A stretch of DNA of 64,000 nucleotides from NCBI GenBank assembly GCA_003999685.1, contig CP021232.1, forward strand, positions 434,001-498,000, in the 5' to 3' direction. The position numbers and the translations under genes are program-made. Origin of the DNA: Taiwanofungus camphoratus (lineage: Eukaryota > Basidiomycota > Agaricomycetes > Polyporales > Taiwanofungaceae). Positions 36,402 to 48,114 of this stretch are shown here, in pieces. Numbering within the stretch: the first letter of the stretch is position 1; every line of letters begins with the position of its first letter. Below the pieces are notes generated by a model that was given only the letters and a program-made list of their open reading frames with translations, ran no database searches and was not told where the DNA came from.

Positions 36402-38107
36402 TCACGGCGCGGTCTTCCGTGCCCGCCGCGCCTGCATCTCGGTGACGACGCCCACGACGCCGAGGAAGGCGGTCCCGGCGAGGACGAGGACGCCCGTGAA
36501 GACGATGAGGCCGTTGAAGTGCGCCTGGTCGGTCGACTTGAGGAACGCGCCGGCGGTCGGCGTGCCGACGAGGCCGGCAACGCCGACGAGCATGTACATG
36601 GAGCCTGCGGGGGTGGTGGTGGGGGTGGGGGTGAGCCCTGTCGCGTCTGTCCGCGCATCCGGAGCACTCACCGAGCCGCGCGCCGTACACTTCGATCGGG
36701 GAGATGGTGTAGACGTATGCGGGGAGCAACGAGACGAACGCCCCTGGTGGAGAAGTATCAGTGGTAGGCACGACTCGAGGGTGCCCCGGGGAAAGACGTG
36801 TATGTACCTGTGAACAGACCGTACATGCACGCAAACGCCGTAATTTGCGACGCAGTACGCGAGGGCAGCCACAGCGCCAGCACAAATATGCTGGCGATCA
36901 GGTTGGAGGGCACTAGGACCGGCAGGCTGCATCCCAGTGTCAGCAGGTGCCGGTGGATCGTGCTGATGCGCTGAAATCACCCACCAGCCGAATCGGTCGG
37001 CGAGGATGCCGGGGATGATGCGCGACGGTAGCCCGAAGGCGTTGATGATGGGCAGCAGGTATATCGCGAGGCCGTGCCGCACGTTCTGGTAGTCGGCGTA
37101 GATCTCGATGTAGAAGTACGGATTCCAGAAGGCGTAGAAGATGCTGGCACACGTCCCCGTCAGACCACGCACGGGGCCGACAGTCACGGGCCACTCACAG
37201 GAACGCACCGATGCCCGCGAGGACATACTTCCAGTCGCGGAAGCCGTCGAGGTCGATCAGCCCCCGCAGCGAGAGGTTGCGCGACGGCGGGAGGCGCGTG
37301 CGGATGAGGAGGCACGAGCCGGTCAGGCAGCCGAGGCAGATGAACGCGGCGGCGCGCACGGCCCAGGGGAAGCCGACCGACGCGATCAGGCGCTGCAGCA
37401 TGATGGGGAAGAAGACCCCGCCGACCGAGCTGCCCGACGCGACGATGCCGATCGCGTACGCCCGCTTGCGCTTGAACCAGTGCCCGATGACGGCGAGTGC
37501 GGGGTTGAACCTGCGTTCTGTCAGTCCTGTGCGGCGGAGAACAGGAGGAAAGAGCGCACAAGCATGCTATTCCCATGCCGAAGAGCAGCCCGTGTGCGAG
37601 AAACAGCTGATATGGCTGGTCGTGCTGGGCCAGAGAGACCATCATCAATGAAAACACCGTCAGGAACGATCCCAAGGGGATAAGGATCTGCACGGGGCTG
37701 TGAGTGCGGAAGTATGACATGACGTGAACGGTGCATTACGCTAGTTCCATATGCATCGTATACTTTGCCTACGATGGGGCCTGCTCCGTAGAGGAAGAAG
37801 AGCTGAATAGCACCAATGAGTGAGATGGTGGATGAGGACGACTTTGGAATGAGCGTCGTCGAGTAGTAGTCTTGAAAAACGCCCTGCAAGCAGAACGAAC
37901 GATCAGACACGTACGGCGAGGAGAGATGGCAGCACGGCGCACATAAGCGTTCACCATTCCGAACGAGGCAATGAATGCCAGAAATGAACCAAAGACGACA
38001 GACCAGGCCTTCCGACCCCCCTCAGGGAACTCGGACTCGGGTGGTGCTAGCGGTTGTGATTGGGACCCCTCCGCTGTTTCGCTCTTCTTCTCCAAATCGG
38101 AATCCAT
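36402..38107 (-). CDS. MFS transporter, monocarboxylate-transporter type
   Basis: ATG at 38107 opens MDSDLEKKSETAEGSQ; about seven exons. The N-terminal cytosolic tail leads into FPEGGRKAWSVVFGSFLAFI (the family's FPEGG start), ASFGMVNAYG/VFQDYYSTTL, ISLIGAIQLFFLYGAGPIVG, KVYDAYGTS, and NPALAVIGHWFKRKRAYAIG with the loop and helix GIVASGSSVGGVFFPIM. The second half has FYAFWNPYFYIEIYAD, AIYLLPIINAFGLPSRIIPG, LADRFGWW and a last helix GVLVLAGTAFLGVVGVV. Known: fungal MCT-like (Mch) proteins sit in the plasma or vacuolar membrane; despite the name many do not carry monocarboxylates (Mch5 carries riboflavin), so the substrate is unknown. The 36.4-37.6 kb part is notably GC-richer than its surroundings. 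Confidence 0.9.
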
Positions 38108-38229
38108 AGAGGGCGGGGACGCAGACGATATGGAAAACTGGGATTGAACGGAGACAAAGTCAGTGTCCTTACTGGGAGACTCGTTCTCATGGTTCTCGGG
38201 CCCCTTTTGATAAGTTTAGTACTCGTGAA

Positions 38230-39130
38230 CGGTGCCCACAGCGAGCCGAGAGAATAATTTCGTTTCGACGGATATGGAGATTCTTAGGCATCAGCGAGTG
38301 GCTAGCGCCCATTGCTTACTACGACTCTGTCATGCGGCTAGATTTCATTTCATTTCCGCAGATCTGAATGACAAACCGTTGGAAAGGCTGGCGTTGGCGT
38401 TGAATGCGGCTCTCAACGAGATCGTCAAGTCGACTCGACGTGTGTATGGTCAGTTGTGTGGATTTATGTGAATGCAAGGGTTGTAAGCCTCACGACATCT
38501 CAGGCAGACGCTTGGTAAGCTGAGCCGTCGGTTCTACTCGTGCCTATGCTTCACGTTGCGGCAGCCAAGCTTCAGCGCTCCCCTCAGCCTTGCGGTGAAG
38601 GCCTGCCTTCAGTCCACCAGCGCCTCGAGGCAGGCATCACCGATATTCTACAAGCAGGCCGAAACATTAGCGTGGAGACTCAATCGGAGCGCCCGCGGTG
38701 GGCCTTCTTCATTGGATCACCCTCAGGCTGGTCATATAAAGTGCACGTAACAATCGCTTACAACCCACTGGCAGCACTGCAGAAACATGAGAGTTATCTG
38801 TGCAGCGGCCTCGCTGGAGGTCCTGAAATTCAAGATGAACGGCTTCACGCCGCTGCCAGTACGTTACTTACTCCGGTCCCAACGGACCCTGCCACAACCG
38901 GCGCCCGCGGCTCTCACCTCGTGATAGACGCACTGCCTATTACTTGCCAGGGGCGGAACGGGTCGATCATCTGGTAGAACGAGTCAAATGAAAGGTCCTC
39001 GATAACTGCACGAGTCACGAGTGCATCCTCGAAGAATTTTTTTACTCGGATCATGAGAGAGCCCAAGTTTGAGTTGTCCCGAATGGCGATGTCCAGAAGA
39101 AGACACTGAGAATATTAAATAAAGCACATT
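38230..39130 (-). pseudogene. Possible decayed gene
   Basis: On the minus strand, about 39120-38930 reads as a clean exon-like segment (LLLDIAIRDNSNLGSLMIRV, KKFFEDALVTRAVIEDLSFD, SFYQMIDPFRPWQVIGSASI) ending at a GTGAGA donor; GVKPFILNFRTSSEAAAQ may be the next exon. Further down only broken scraps remain (EALVD, RQAFTARLRGALKLG, TISLRAAFNANAS), interrupted by stops. I do not recognise the family. It could be an intact small gene plus noise rather than a pseudogene. Confidence 0.35.
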
Positions 39131-39194
39131 GTCGGCACACCATCTCGTTGGCCTCAGACTAATTGAAACGGTCAGTAACTGAACGCTAACTGAA

Positions 39195-39303
39195 CTCCCC
39201 TAGTCGGCACCGACTTGGGATTGGCCAAAAGCTCATTTTTTGATGGCTTTCACAAATACCGAAGAATTTTATTGGTTGAGAGCGTAAACGCCGACTGAGG
39301 GAG
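39195..39303. repeat. 109-bp stretch with 14-bp inverted ends
   Basis: CTCCCCTAGTCGGC at 39195-39208 and GCCGACTGAGGGAG at 39290-39303 are inverted with two mismatches. No clear target duplication. Possibly a miniature element. Confidence 0.45.
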
Positions 39304-39844
39304 TATGCCGACTGTACCAGTAAGCATAGTATTACTTTCATAAGTACCGGCAGAGATCCGGCAGTGTGAGATCCGACTCGGACTGGCAGGGACCAATTTG
39401 GAACATGTCTGCCTCAAGTCGCATGAGCGTCATAGGCATTCGAGACCAGTTCAGGAGGTGGGATGGTCACTGGCGATTCTTTAAGCTCAAGTGCCAAGAT
39501 GAGTCAGAAGTAGACAGTCGACAAGCCTCCATAAAAGCGGAGGTTGGTCCCCTCACTCGAAATGTTCGCGGAAATGTCGGTCTTGTCGGGAAGCAGAGAG
39601 CAAGACGAAGCGCGTTTCAAGAATGCCTTCGGACAAGATATCGCTCAATTAACAGCGGCAACTGTACAGGTAATCGAACGTAGGTCGGGGAAGCTACAGC
39701 GGTGTGATGGAGAGAAGAACAGCACCGGGAGCTCACAAGACATTGATAACATACTTCATACTTAAAGGAAACAGGGGGAAGGTATCACAGAGACAAAAGG
39801 CTTTTCAAGTGGTGGAACGTAACCATTGTCGACAGGCCAAGACA

Positions 39845-42800
39845 TCATCCTTCGGAAGCAGTCCACTAGCATCAAAAAATTGCGATCACGATACAGACAC
39901 TCACCTCAGCGTAGCCCAACACTTCTTGCAAATCGAGCAAGACACCCTGAGCAGCCTTCACGGCCCTCCTTTTGGGCGACGAAGTGAGATCGCTGTTTGC
40001 TTTGCGCACGGCTTTGAAACAGTCCTCGGCTTTATACTTCTGTATGAGCGACTCGATGATCCCATCGATGAGCGCGGACGCGGTCAGGAGTGAGATCGGG
40101 AACCGAAGGATATCCGGCTCTGCATACGAGCAAAGTCCCGCACGATAGTAGGACGGCTAAGCACGAAGCACGAAGCACCAAGGTGCAAGTCCAACACATA
40201 CTCACCCAGCAGTGCATCAAGCAGCGCCGCCCAGGCTTCTTCCTGTGCAATCGCCCAGCCGTTGTCGAAGCCGAGCAGCGCCCGCAAGCTCGGGAGAGCA
40301 AGCCAGAGTTCCTGCATGAACGACCCGGGAGTGACGCTTCCGATACAGAACGAGAACGCTTCTAATATGTCCCGTTGAGCGGCCTGACCATATGCACATC
40401 GCACATGATGTAGTTCGAGCGAGGAGGACGAAACGGGGGTTGAATAAGAAGATATGCCGGGTGTGGTGCTTGATTACGCACCTCAAGATTCTCAAACGAC
40501 ATTTCATGTGGAGCGAGTGACATGAACTCATGCGCGGGTATCGCGTATAAAGGGAACAAGACATCGCGATGGAACTGAGAGGGACATGAATATGAGAGCG
40601 GGCTCGAAACCTGCTTAACCCAAAGTCGCGCAGACGTCAGAGGTTAAGTCTAGTACATACCTTCACGCTCAAAGCTAAACAACCGACTGCAGTGTCCCAA
40701 TTGACCGCCTCTTCTCCCTGACGAAAGGAACTGGACGTCTTGATACCTGAAGACGGGGAGGAGGGGGTTGAGCTCCCGATTCTGACGAAGTAGCGAATGA
40801 ACATATATGCTGCGTGGAAGCGCGTCTCTTCCGACGTGTCGAGTTGCTCGTGGAGATGTTTGCAGAAGCGGACGCCCAGAGGAGTAACCGGGGGCAAAAC
40901 CTGACAAGAGAATGGGAAACATAGCAGCGCGGAATGTGATCAATAACTGCAGAGAACGAAAGAGACAAGTATTCCTATACTGACGTCCAATATCCATTCG
41001 ATAACTTCCCGCCGGAAGTTGTCCTCTATCCCAATCCGAATCACTGACTTCGCATTGGAGGAAGTTACTTTGGGCTTAAATTTGTCAGTTCCATGGTCTG
41101 CACCACCTTCGCCATTACTTTCGTCCTTGACAGAGGAATTGGTGGGATCACACAAATCCACATCTGCAGACTCTTCCAATTCGTCACATCCATCATCGCC
41201 ATGATCACATGCAGTCTCACATGCCTCGTCTTTGCTTATGTCTTCGTAATGCTGCTCACTCTTCGCAGGATACACACCTACCAGTTGATGGAGTCCGTCC
41301 GCCTCGCGCTCGTGTCTTTCCTTCTCCAACAGTATATTGATCCTGGCCTCTGCCGCGTCCTCCTTCGAGAGCGGAGCCCTCGGGATAAGATCAAACGAGG
41401 GAGGCGCAACTACCGGGAGGGGTAGCGGGAGAGGAGAAAGCGGTGCAGGCGAGACACCACGATGACGTAGCCGGGGAGCAGGTGTAGCGGGCTCTGTGGG
41501 AACATACGCATCGTCCGGGGTAGCAAAAGCAGAGGTAGGGACCACTGGCGTGGTTGGAGCTGTAGGTGTGCTACAGGAAGGGAGACGGAGTGTTGATTCG
41601 GAAGATCCTGCAAACTTCTTGGTTTTTTTGGCAGCCTGTTGATCATGTATAATGCAATATATACGAGTTCATCAGAGAAGAAAACTACCCTGAGCGATAC
41701 AACACCGACCTTCTCGCCTTTCTCATTCTGTTGAATTGAGGCCTGGGATCTCAGAGACTCGGCACGACGTAAGCTAGCAGGGTGGTGCGCATATAGGCGC
41801 TTCTGGGGAATAAGAATGTTTTCTTCGCCTTCCCTTTGGCCATTATGATTGTCAGAAATAGCGTCGGACTGCTTTCGTCGGAAGAAACGAGATTCTCTAT
41901 AGGATATCCTGCGCCTTTTCTCTTCGCGGCACATGACCGCATTTCGCTCGGGCGCTAAATATTCATGCGTAATGCGTCCATGTTCTTGAGATTGTCGAGA
42001 TTCCAAAGAGAGTGGACGTGACAGACGTCGTTTGACCGGTTGTATGGAACGTGTATGGGTGGAGGGCACCGGAGCATCCTTATCTTTGGGTAACACTGTT
42101 ACCGGATTTACCTCAGGGGAGCTGTCAGTGACGGAACGCGTTGATTCTGCCATAGCTGAATGGCGAGCCTCAATGTATGCGGCAGGCACTATAGTTTGCA
42201 ATTGGCCTATGCTATGTTTCATACTTTCACTTTGAATAGTGCATCCATCTTCATTGATACCTGCAGGCGAGGGGAAGTAGGACCAGTAGTCCGGAGAAGC
42301 GGAAAGACGTTGCGAGTGGGGACTAGCATAAGACAAATCAGACACAGGGCTGGAGATTGAGAACACAGAGTGGAGAACCAAGGCAGATGCTGATATCTCG
42401 GGAAATTCAGAGTCAGGTGAGGTAGTGTAGCCAGATTCAAAGCTAGAGCGACCGCTAGAATGATTCACTGAGACAGAGAGAGCAGGGAGAAATGCATCCT
42501 CTTGGGAAGTGTGGTCTGAACCGACCTTGAGTGTCCTCAAATCACTAGTAGAATTGGGCCTCGAGATGGACCCCTGCGTAGAAACAACATCACAGGCCTC
42601 GTGAGATGGATTCTCGATGCGTGCGTTCTCTTCTCTATCACTATCAAGCCGTAAACGGAATTCGGCCTGGTTGCGCTCCCTTTGGACAGTCAGCAGCAGC
42701 TCAGTAAGCCGACCGTGAAAACTTGACTGAGTCGGAGACGGAAAGGACAAACGGGAGGCTGATGAAGGAGTAGATCCAACCTCGTTCGAACCATCACGTT

Positions 42801-43395
42801 GATCATATTCAACATACGGAGCATTCAATCTAAGGGCAGATGAACGCATAGAAAGACATCTGTCTCGATATACGTTAGGAAGAAGGAAAGGCAAGCGAGA
42901 TGAGGGTCTGCCAGCATTGTTCTTGGTCCTTTTTGACGCCGTAGAATAGCAATTAGAGGCACCACATGGTTGAGCACTATATTTGAGTATGGACGAAGCA
43001 GGAGTTTTGCCTTCAGTGTCTCGAAGGGGAAGCCCAGAAACTTTGATAGAGAAGGTCGTCTGTGGTTCCGGAGAACTGGACTCGGGGTTTTCTACTGAGC
43101 AGTTTCCTTCAGAAGTGGTATCTGGAGGTGTGACAGGAATCGGAGATGAGAAAACCGGAGAGCTAGAAGTCGGGACCATGTCGTCCGACTGGTGTGGACC
43201 ATTATCGAGATCGCACTCGTTGTATGCGCTTGATGTTTTATCTCCACAGTCTTTAACGTTCATCTGAGCGAGTAACAAGTCCGGGAATGCATTGCACGGA
43301 CTGGAAGTAGGTGACTTTTCGTGTCGGAGATTAAGTTGGTCTTCCAAGTGCAAGTCTGTGCGAATTGATGGATAACATATCACGCTGTTTTCCAT
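39845..43395 (-). CDS. Large cyclin-fold protein
   Basis: ATG at 43395 opens MENSVICYPSIRTDLHLEDQ. A long first exon (to about 41705) is Ser/Pro-rich and disordered. After RRAESLRSQASIQQNEKGEK the second exon continues AAKKTKKFAGSSESTLRLPS and ends VIRIGIEDNFRREVIEWILD. The cyclin box then follows over short exons: VLPPVTPLGVRFCKHLHEQL, DTSEETRFHAAYMFIRYFVR, NWDTAVGCLALSVKFHRDVL, PLYAIPAHEFMSLAPHEMSF, RDILEAFSFCIGSVTPGSFM. A second cyclin fold has EPDILRFPISLLTASALIDG and IIESLIQKYKAEDCFKAVRK. The stop is at 39845-39847 if the last intron ends at TGATGCTAG. Known: such two-fold cyclins activate CDKs; the KFHRDVLFPLY block replaces the usual K-Y-E-E core. About 1050 residues, unusually long because of the N-terminus. 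Inferred role: cell-cycle or transcriptional cyclin; no exact orthologue named. Confidence 0.8.
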
Positions 43396-44368
43396 GCCAG
43401 AAACAAAGAGGATGGTGTTTCGATTGGTAGAAGATAAGCCCCGTTGCAGGATCGTCGAAGGTGTGATTGAGAATTATTGGGTCAAGGAAATCGATGCCAG
43501 CGCCAGCGGCGATGTATTAGGCAACTCTGGTATTTGAACTGCAAGCGCTCCGACCGCCAGCGGGGACATCGCAGGCCCAGTGGCTTCTGTAGCAGTGTTG
43601 AGTTTCTATGGCTGTTTTATGATTTGTATTTGACATTTGAAGAACAAGTTTCCCCCTCTAAAAACCCGAAATTAACTTGTCTCGCTAGGTTGCGCGGGTG
43701 AGCAGCGAGGGAGCTACGCACGCTAAGTCAGAAAACTGCAATCAACAACTCGTCCTACGCAACGTCTATCCTACTTGGACTCACTGTCGCACACACACTC
43801 TTTCCGAGTTGTGCCTGGTCAGCTTTATTCTATTATATGCAACGACCCAACGGACTACTGCAGTCAAGTCTCCTGTTTTCCGCCCACACTCTGGACGCGT
43901 CCTGCAAAGTGTCCCTTGAGCGTAATCTAGCCGCCGGACAACCATGGAACATCCTCGTCCTCTGATTCTTTACGGTCATGGTCAGATTCTTCGCCAACAT
44001 CCTCATGTACAACATTTGTGCCTTGTTCAGTGAGACTGAGGTCAAGAAATAGTCTTCAGCGCCGCTGACTGACTTCCGCTTCCGTTATTGAAGTGGTCGA
44101 TGGTCTATTCCTTCTGATATTGGATATAACACACTATTATCTGCTCTATCGATCTATATATCTTTCCATCCGAAGAACTGTGCTTTATATCGCGACTAAT
44201 ATCTCTCAGAAGAGTATAAGCCTCTCCAGCAGACGTATGACATACGTAATAATAATTCGTTATCATGTCTCTTGACCTACTCGTACATTCCGAAAGTATG
44301 ACTACAAAAATCCACCATACATGTATGAAGATACAATTAGTATTCAAGCTCTTATCGCGTCATTCTGG
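43396..44368. other. Intergenic region between cyclin and Argonaute
   Basis: About 970 bp upstream of the cyclin gene and downstream of Argonaute. AT-rich with TATA-like runs near 44150-44165. No gene or repeat recognised. Confidence 0.45.
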
Positions 44369-47300
44369 TCACAGATAGAACATCGTCTCCTTCAAGTTGC
44401 CGCTCACGCCATTACGCCACATCTTCTCCGCCTCCCGCATGACCTCTGCCTCCCCGGCTCCGCTAGTCGCGGTGGTCCCGCTGTCCGAGATACCCTGCAA
44501 AAGCGCATGCAGGTAGCACCTGCCCCGCTCACATGCCAGGTCGGCGTAATAGGCAGGGGATACAAGACTAACTGCCTTCGTGGCGCGGGCAAACATGTAG
44601 CTGACGTCGTTCGTCAGGCCTTGCAGCTGGTCTGCGGAAAAGCGAATCTCGTCGTGCACGACGTAGTAGTGCGTGGGCCGCGTCGTACCCTGCAATCCTG
44701 ATGCGCAAGGATATCCGAATCAGCGACGTCGTGTGCCGATGCAACAAATTGCGCTTACCCCCATGTGCCTGCAAAAAAAAGTCGAAGTCATACACCGCTG
44801 TCACACCGCGGTCGACGACGGTCCCCGGCCTGGGATTGCCGTCTCTGTCCGCGTTATGCGCCTCTGTCGGGTAAAAACGCGTGTGATGCCGCTTGCCGCA
44901 CACGACAATGGTTAGCTTGGGCGCGTACGGCTGCTTCGCGTTCCCAAACTTCTTGAATGCCTTCCTGATCTCCGGCATCTCCTCTGCGACGACCGTGGCA
45001 AATTGGCCCTACGCGTGATCGTAAGCTACTGCCCATGGGCGGCATCTCGAAAGTGCTCACCTCTGAGACGCCATCACGGTATACGAGAATCCGGTCAGGC
45101 AGAGCGTTGCTGCGCGCCCGGTAACTAACAAGACGCTCTTCCATCATGCCAGCAAGGTCGGTGATCATCTGCGCGTGGTGATGTCAGTCGTTGACAGCGT
45201 CTGTTCATAATAGTTTATACCTCTTTCCTTGACTCCTGAATACGGAGGGATGCGGGGAACTGTCCAAAGTAGTCGTCGACGCTGGCTACTACCGCGGCGA
45301 TGGAAGGCGTGCCTGTGACGGTGCCGACGCCAGGGTGGGTCACATCCATGCCAACGAGCATCGTCTTCGCTTGCTTCAGCAAAGTCATATTGCGCTGGTC
45401 TAGGGCATGATTGACGCCCCTCATCTTCATATTGACTTTTAGGGCCACATTCGCAAAGTACTGTGGCTGCCCCTTCTCCTTTCGGATCTTGGCGGCATGG
45501 ACACAGACCGTCGCAACGTCGAGATACACGTCGCACAGATGCTTCAGCCCAGAATAGACATGTCTGTCGCCGTTTGACAGTATGACGAGAACCATGGTTG
45601 GCTTGGACTTGATGCTCATCAAGGCCGTGCGAATAGCAGCGATGGCTTGCTTCCGGATCGGATCTTGGGGGTTCTTACGGGGCAGCGACACCTCCGCGTA
45701 CATGGGTTCGTCCCGGGAGACCTGCATGCCCGAAGTCTTGCACATGTCCGTGAAGCCTCGCACGACATTCCGCAGCTCCGGATCGGCCGTGCCCGAAAAT
45801 TCGTCCCTGGGATTGCCGTCCTTGATGAGTAGCACCGCCCACTTCTCGAGTTTGCCGCCAACCGCGAACTTGACACCCCTCAGATTCCAGCTGGCGCGCT
45901 CATCGACCCGCGGAGCGCCCTGCCCGTAACGGACAGCAGGAGAAGGGAGGATCCGGCCAGGCACGACGGCCATCTCTGTCCCGATGCTCACACCGAATGC
46001 ACCTAATGGATCTGACCCTTCTCTAAAGCCAAGCTCGTTCAGACCGCGTTCTGTGATCGCTCTAGCGTTGACGTTAGGAGGCTGGCAGGCAATCTTGATC
46101 ATCTCGGCAGTATGCTCGTCGGTGAGCTTTCCCCTGAAGGGCTGTTTCTCGATGATCATACAAAGTTCGGCTGGTAAGTAGTTGGTCCGCTTGCCGCCGA
46201 CATCGATGAGAGGAAGATCGGGGTATTGCAACCGAATGTTGTATTCTGATGTGAAAAAATTTGACACGGAGTGTGAGTATGCCAATAAGGAAGACGGGGG
46301 TGAATGACCTACTTCGCAGGAAGTACTGTTCGACGGTGACCTCGCCATATTCTTCAGCAGGAAATTTGTGTTGTCTAGCGTTGACCTTTGCTACGGTCTT
46401 TACGGTCTTGGTGTATCCGAGGTGGGTGGTCTTTACTCTGACACCCTTCGCATAAGCAGTAGGACGCGCCCCGAAACTAGCCTGCTCAAACTCCTTCATA
46501 CGATGCGCCAGATTTCCTGGGGTGTAAAACGCCGTTGTGCAGACATTAACATTAACCATGAGCTGCTTGTGCGCCGGGCGCACGGAGGAGTAGAATCCTC
46601 GCCATGCTTCAAGGCCTCCACCAAGAGGAAAGGGCGGGTATTGTGGTGAAGCATGGAAGAACTTGTTCCTGCTGATCATGACACCGCCTCCTGCTGAACG
46701 GTTTGGGTGTGCTGCGAGGATAAGGTTCAATGCTGAAATGACCGGCATGATGTCATAGCCACGGTACTGGCGGTGACCTTCTAGGTAGCTTGGGCACCAA
46801 AGGATGTCAATATGGAAAGACAGTCAGGAAGACAGATAGAATGGATAGGAAGTTCAAGCGCGTCACCAGACCTCTGAGGATCCCATGACACTTGAATCCG
46901 ATTTCGAGTTCATCAGTCCCTCAAACGTCTGGCGCACCCTCGTTCGGGAGCAGTGCGCTGTACAATTGGACGTACCTCAGCAGACTCTGAGTCTCGATGT
47001 CCTGGGTGTATGTGATCGTCAACGTGTACTCTTTATCTTTTTTCTTTTTCTTCTGAGGGTCTTCGTCCTCGTCGGTGAATTTGATCCTGATCACCAACGG
47101 CTGAGGGAGTTTGAATGAGGATATGAGCTTGCTGCTGTGGTCATGGGCAACTCTTCCTCGCATGCCTGCTTGTGCCCAATCATCCGTCAGCTCCGCAAGC
47201 TGGAAGATCCTCCTCTTGACCCGCTTGATGGCGACGGCGGGAGTGATGGCGACATCGTACTCGTACAGAGGCCCCTTCGGCACCTTAACTGGGAAGAAGT

Positions 47301-47826
47301 TGGTGCGTAGCTTGATTGCAGTGCCAACAGTCCCAAAGCCCGGACGGGCGGGCAGATCGGTGTCGCTCAGGGTCAACGAGCGAAAAGAAGCGACCAACGT
47401 GTCCTGCGAATTATCAGCCAAACGCGCGTCCAAATTCGCGGGAACGCCAGAGAGGAAGACGCTGTGGACAGGGATGAGGCCGCACCCCGCGCGCGGGAGG
47501 GGATATGAGACCTACCCCCCTTGCTCTCTGGGCGGGCCGCCGAATCCGCCCCGGCCCCGGCCTCGGTCACCGCCTCTGAACCCGCCGCCCCTGTAGCCGC
47601 CGCCGTCACCGCCGTACCCTCCGCGCCCACCTCTGTCCCCCGGCGACCCCCCGCGCCCTCGGTATCCGTCTCCGGCGGGGCTGCCACGTCCTCCAGCGGG
47701 GCTTCCGCGTCCTCCAGCGGGGCTTCCGCGACCGCCAGCAGGGCTGCCTCGCCCACTACCCCCACCACCTCCGCCCCGCCCTCGCCCTCTGTCGTACCCA
47801 CGGCCACGGTCTCCGCCTCTGTTCAT
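44369..47826 (-). CDS. Argonaute, slicer-competent by sequence
   Basis: ATG at 47826 opens MNRGGDRGRGYDRGRGRGGG; about eight exons, roughly 950 residues. The order is an RGG/GRGSPAG N-terminal tail, an ArgoN domain (PGFGTVGTAIKLRTNFFPVK, EYDVAITPAVAIKRVKRRIF), a linker (SAGGGVMISRNKFFHASPQ, GGGLEAWRGFYSSVRPAHKQ), PAZ (GEVTVEQYFLR, YNIRLQYPDLPLIDVGGKR, NYLPAELCMI), MID (MVLVILSNGDRHVYSGLKHL) and PIWI. The catalytic set is present: Asp in MLVGMDVTHPG (near 45345), the glutamate-finger Glu in QESRKEMITDL, Asp in ILVYRDGVSEGQF, and His in HYYVVHDEIRF (near 44655). Known: Argonaute binds small RNAs and cleaves paired transcripts in quelling and transposon control. The protein ends MFYL, the usual hydrophobic Argonaute tail. 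Function is likely intact. Confidence 0.96.
47683..47766 (-). repeat. Tandem 21-bp repeats coding GRGSPAG
   Basis: Four successive imperfect 21-bp units in the Argonaute N-terminal tail, each coding GRGSPAG. Arginine-glycine tails of this kind are typical methylation and RNA-binding sites. Confidence 0.85.
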
Positions 47827-47898
47827 GTTTGCGTTAGCACTGAAATGATGCTGGCAGTTATGTGGTGCAGAAGGGGGCCAACATGGGAACAATGCGTA

Positions 47899-47910
47899 TT
47901 TAATATATAG
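47899..47910 (-). promoter_or_regulatory. TATA-like element of the Argonaute gene
   Basis: CTATATATTAAA on the minus strand, about 75-85 bp upstream of the Argonaute ATG. Consensus match only. Confidence 0.5.
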
Positions 47911-48106
47911 GTCCCTGCGCGGCGCTAGCGTCCCGCAGGTGCGGAGACGCTGGGAAGGACTAGAACATCAGCCTGCACAGCCTGAACAAAAGATAACCCC
48001 AGATGAAGGACACGACATGTTCTATATCAGGTACGTAGATTTAGCTGTGAGGGACTTGTAGCGAACATACGTTTTGTCATTTCTCACGTGCCATCGACAA
48101 AGGCGG

Positions 48107-48114
48107 TTATTTCT
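48107..48114. repeat. 8-bp target-site duplication, left
   Basis: TTATTTCT, identical to 49072-49079, flanking the hAT-type element. Confidence 0.9.

Noticed and set aside
36350-36885. Arg/Pro-rich minus-strand frames at the end of the MFS transporter gene
   Set aside because: Out-of-frame readings of GC-rich transporter exons.
47521-47910. Ala/Pro/Ser-rich plus-strand frame opposite the Argonaute tail
   Set aside because: Complement of the Gly/Arg-rich Argonaute N-terminus.
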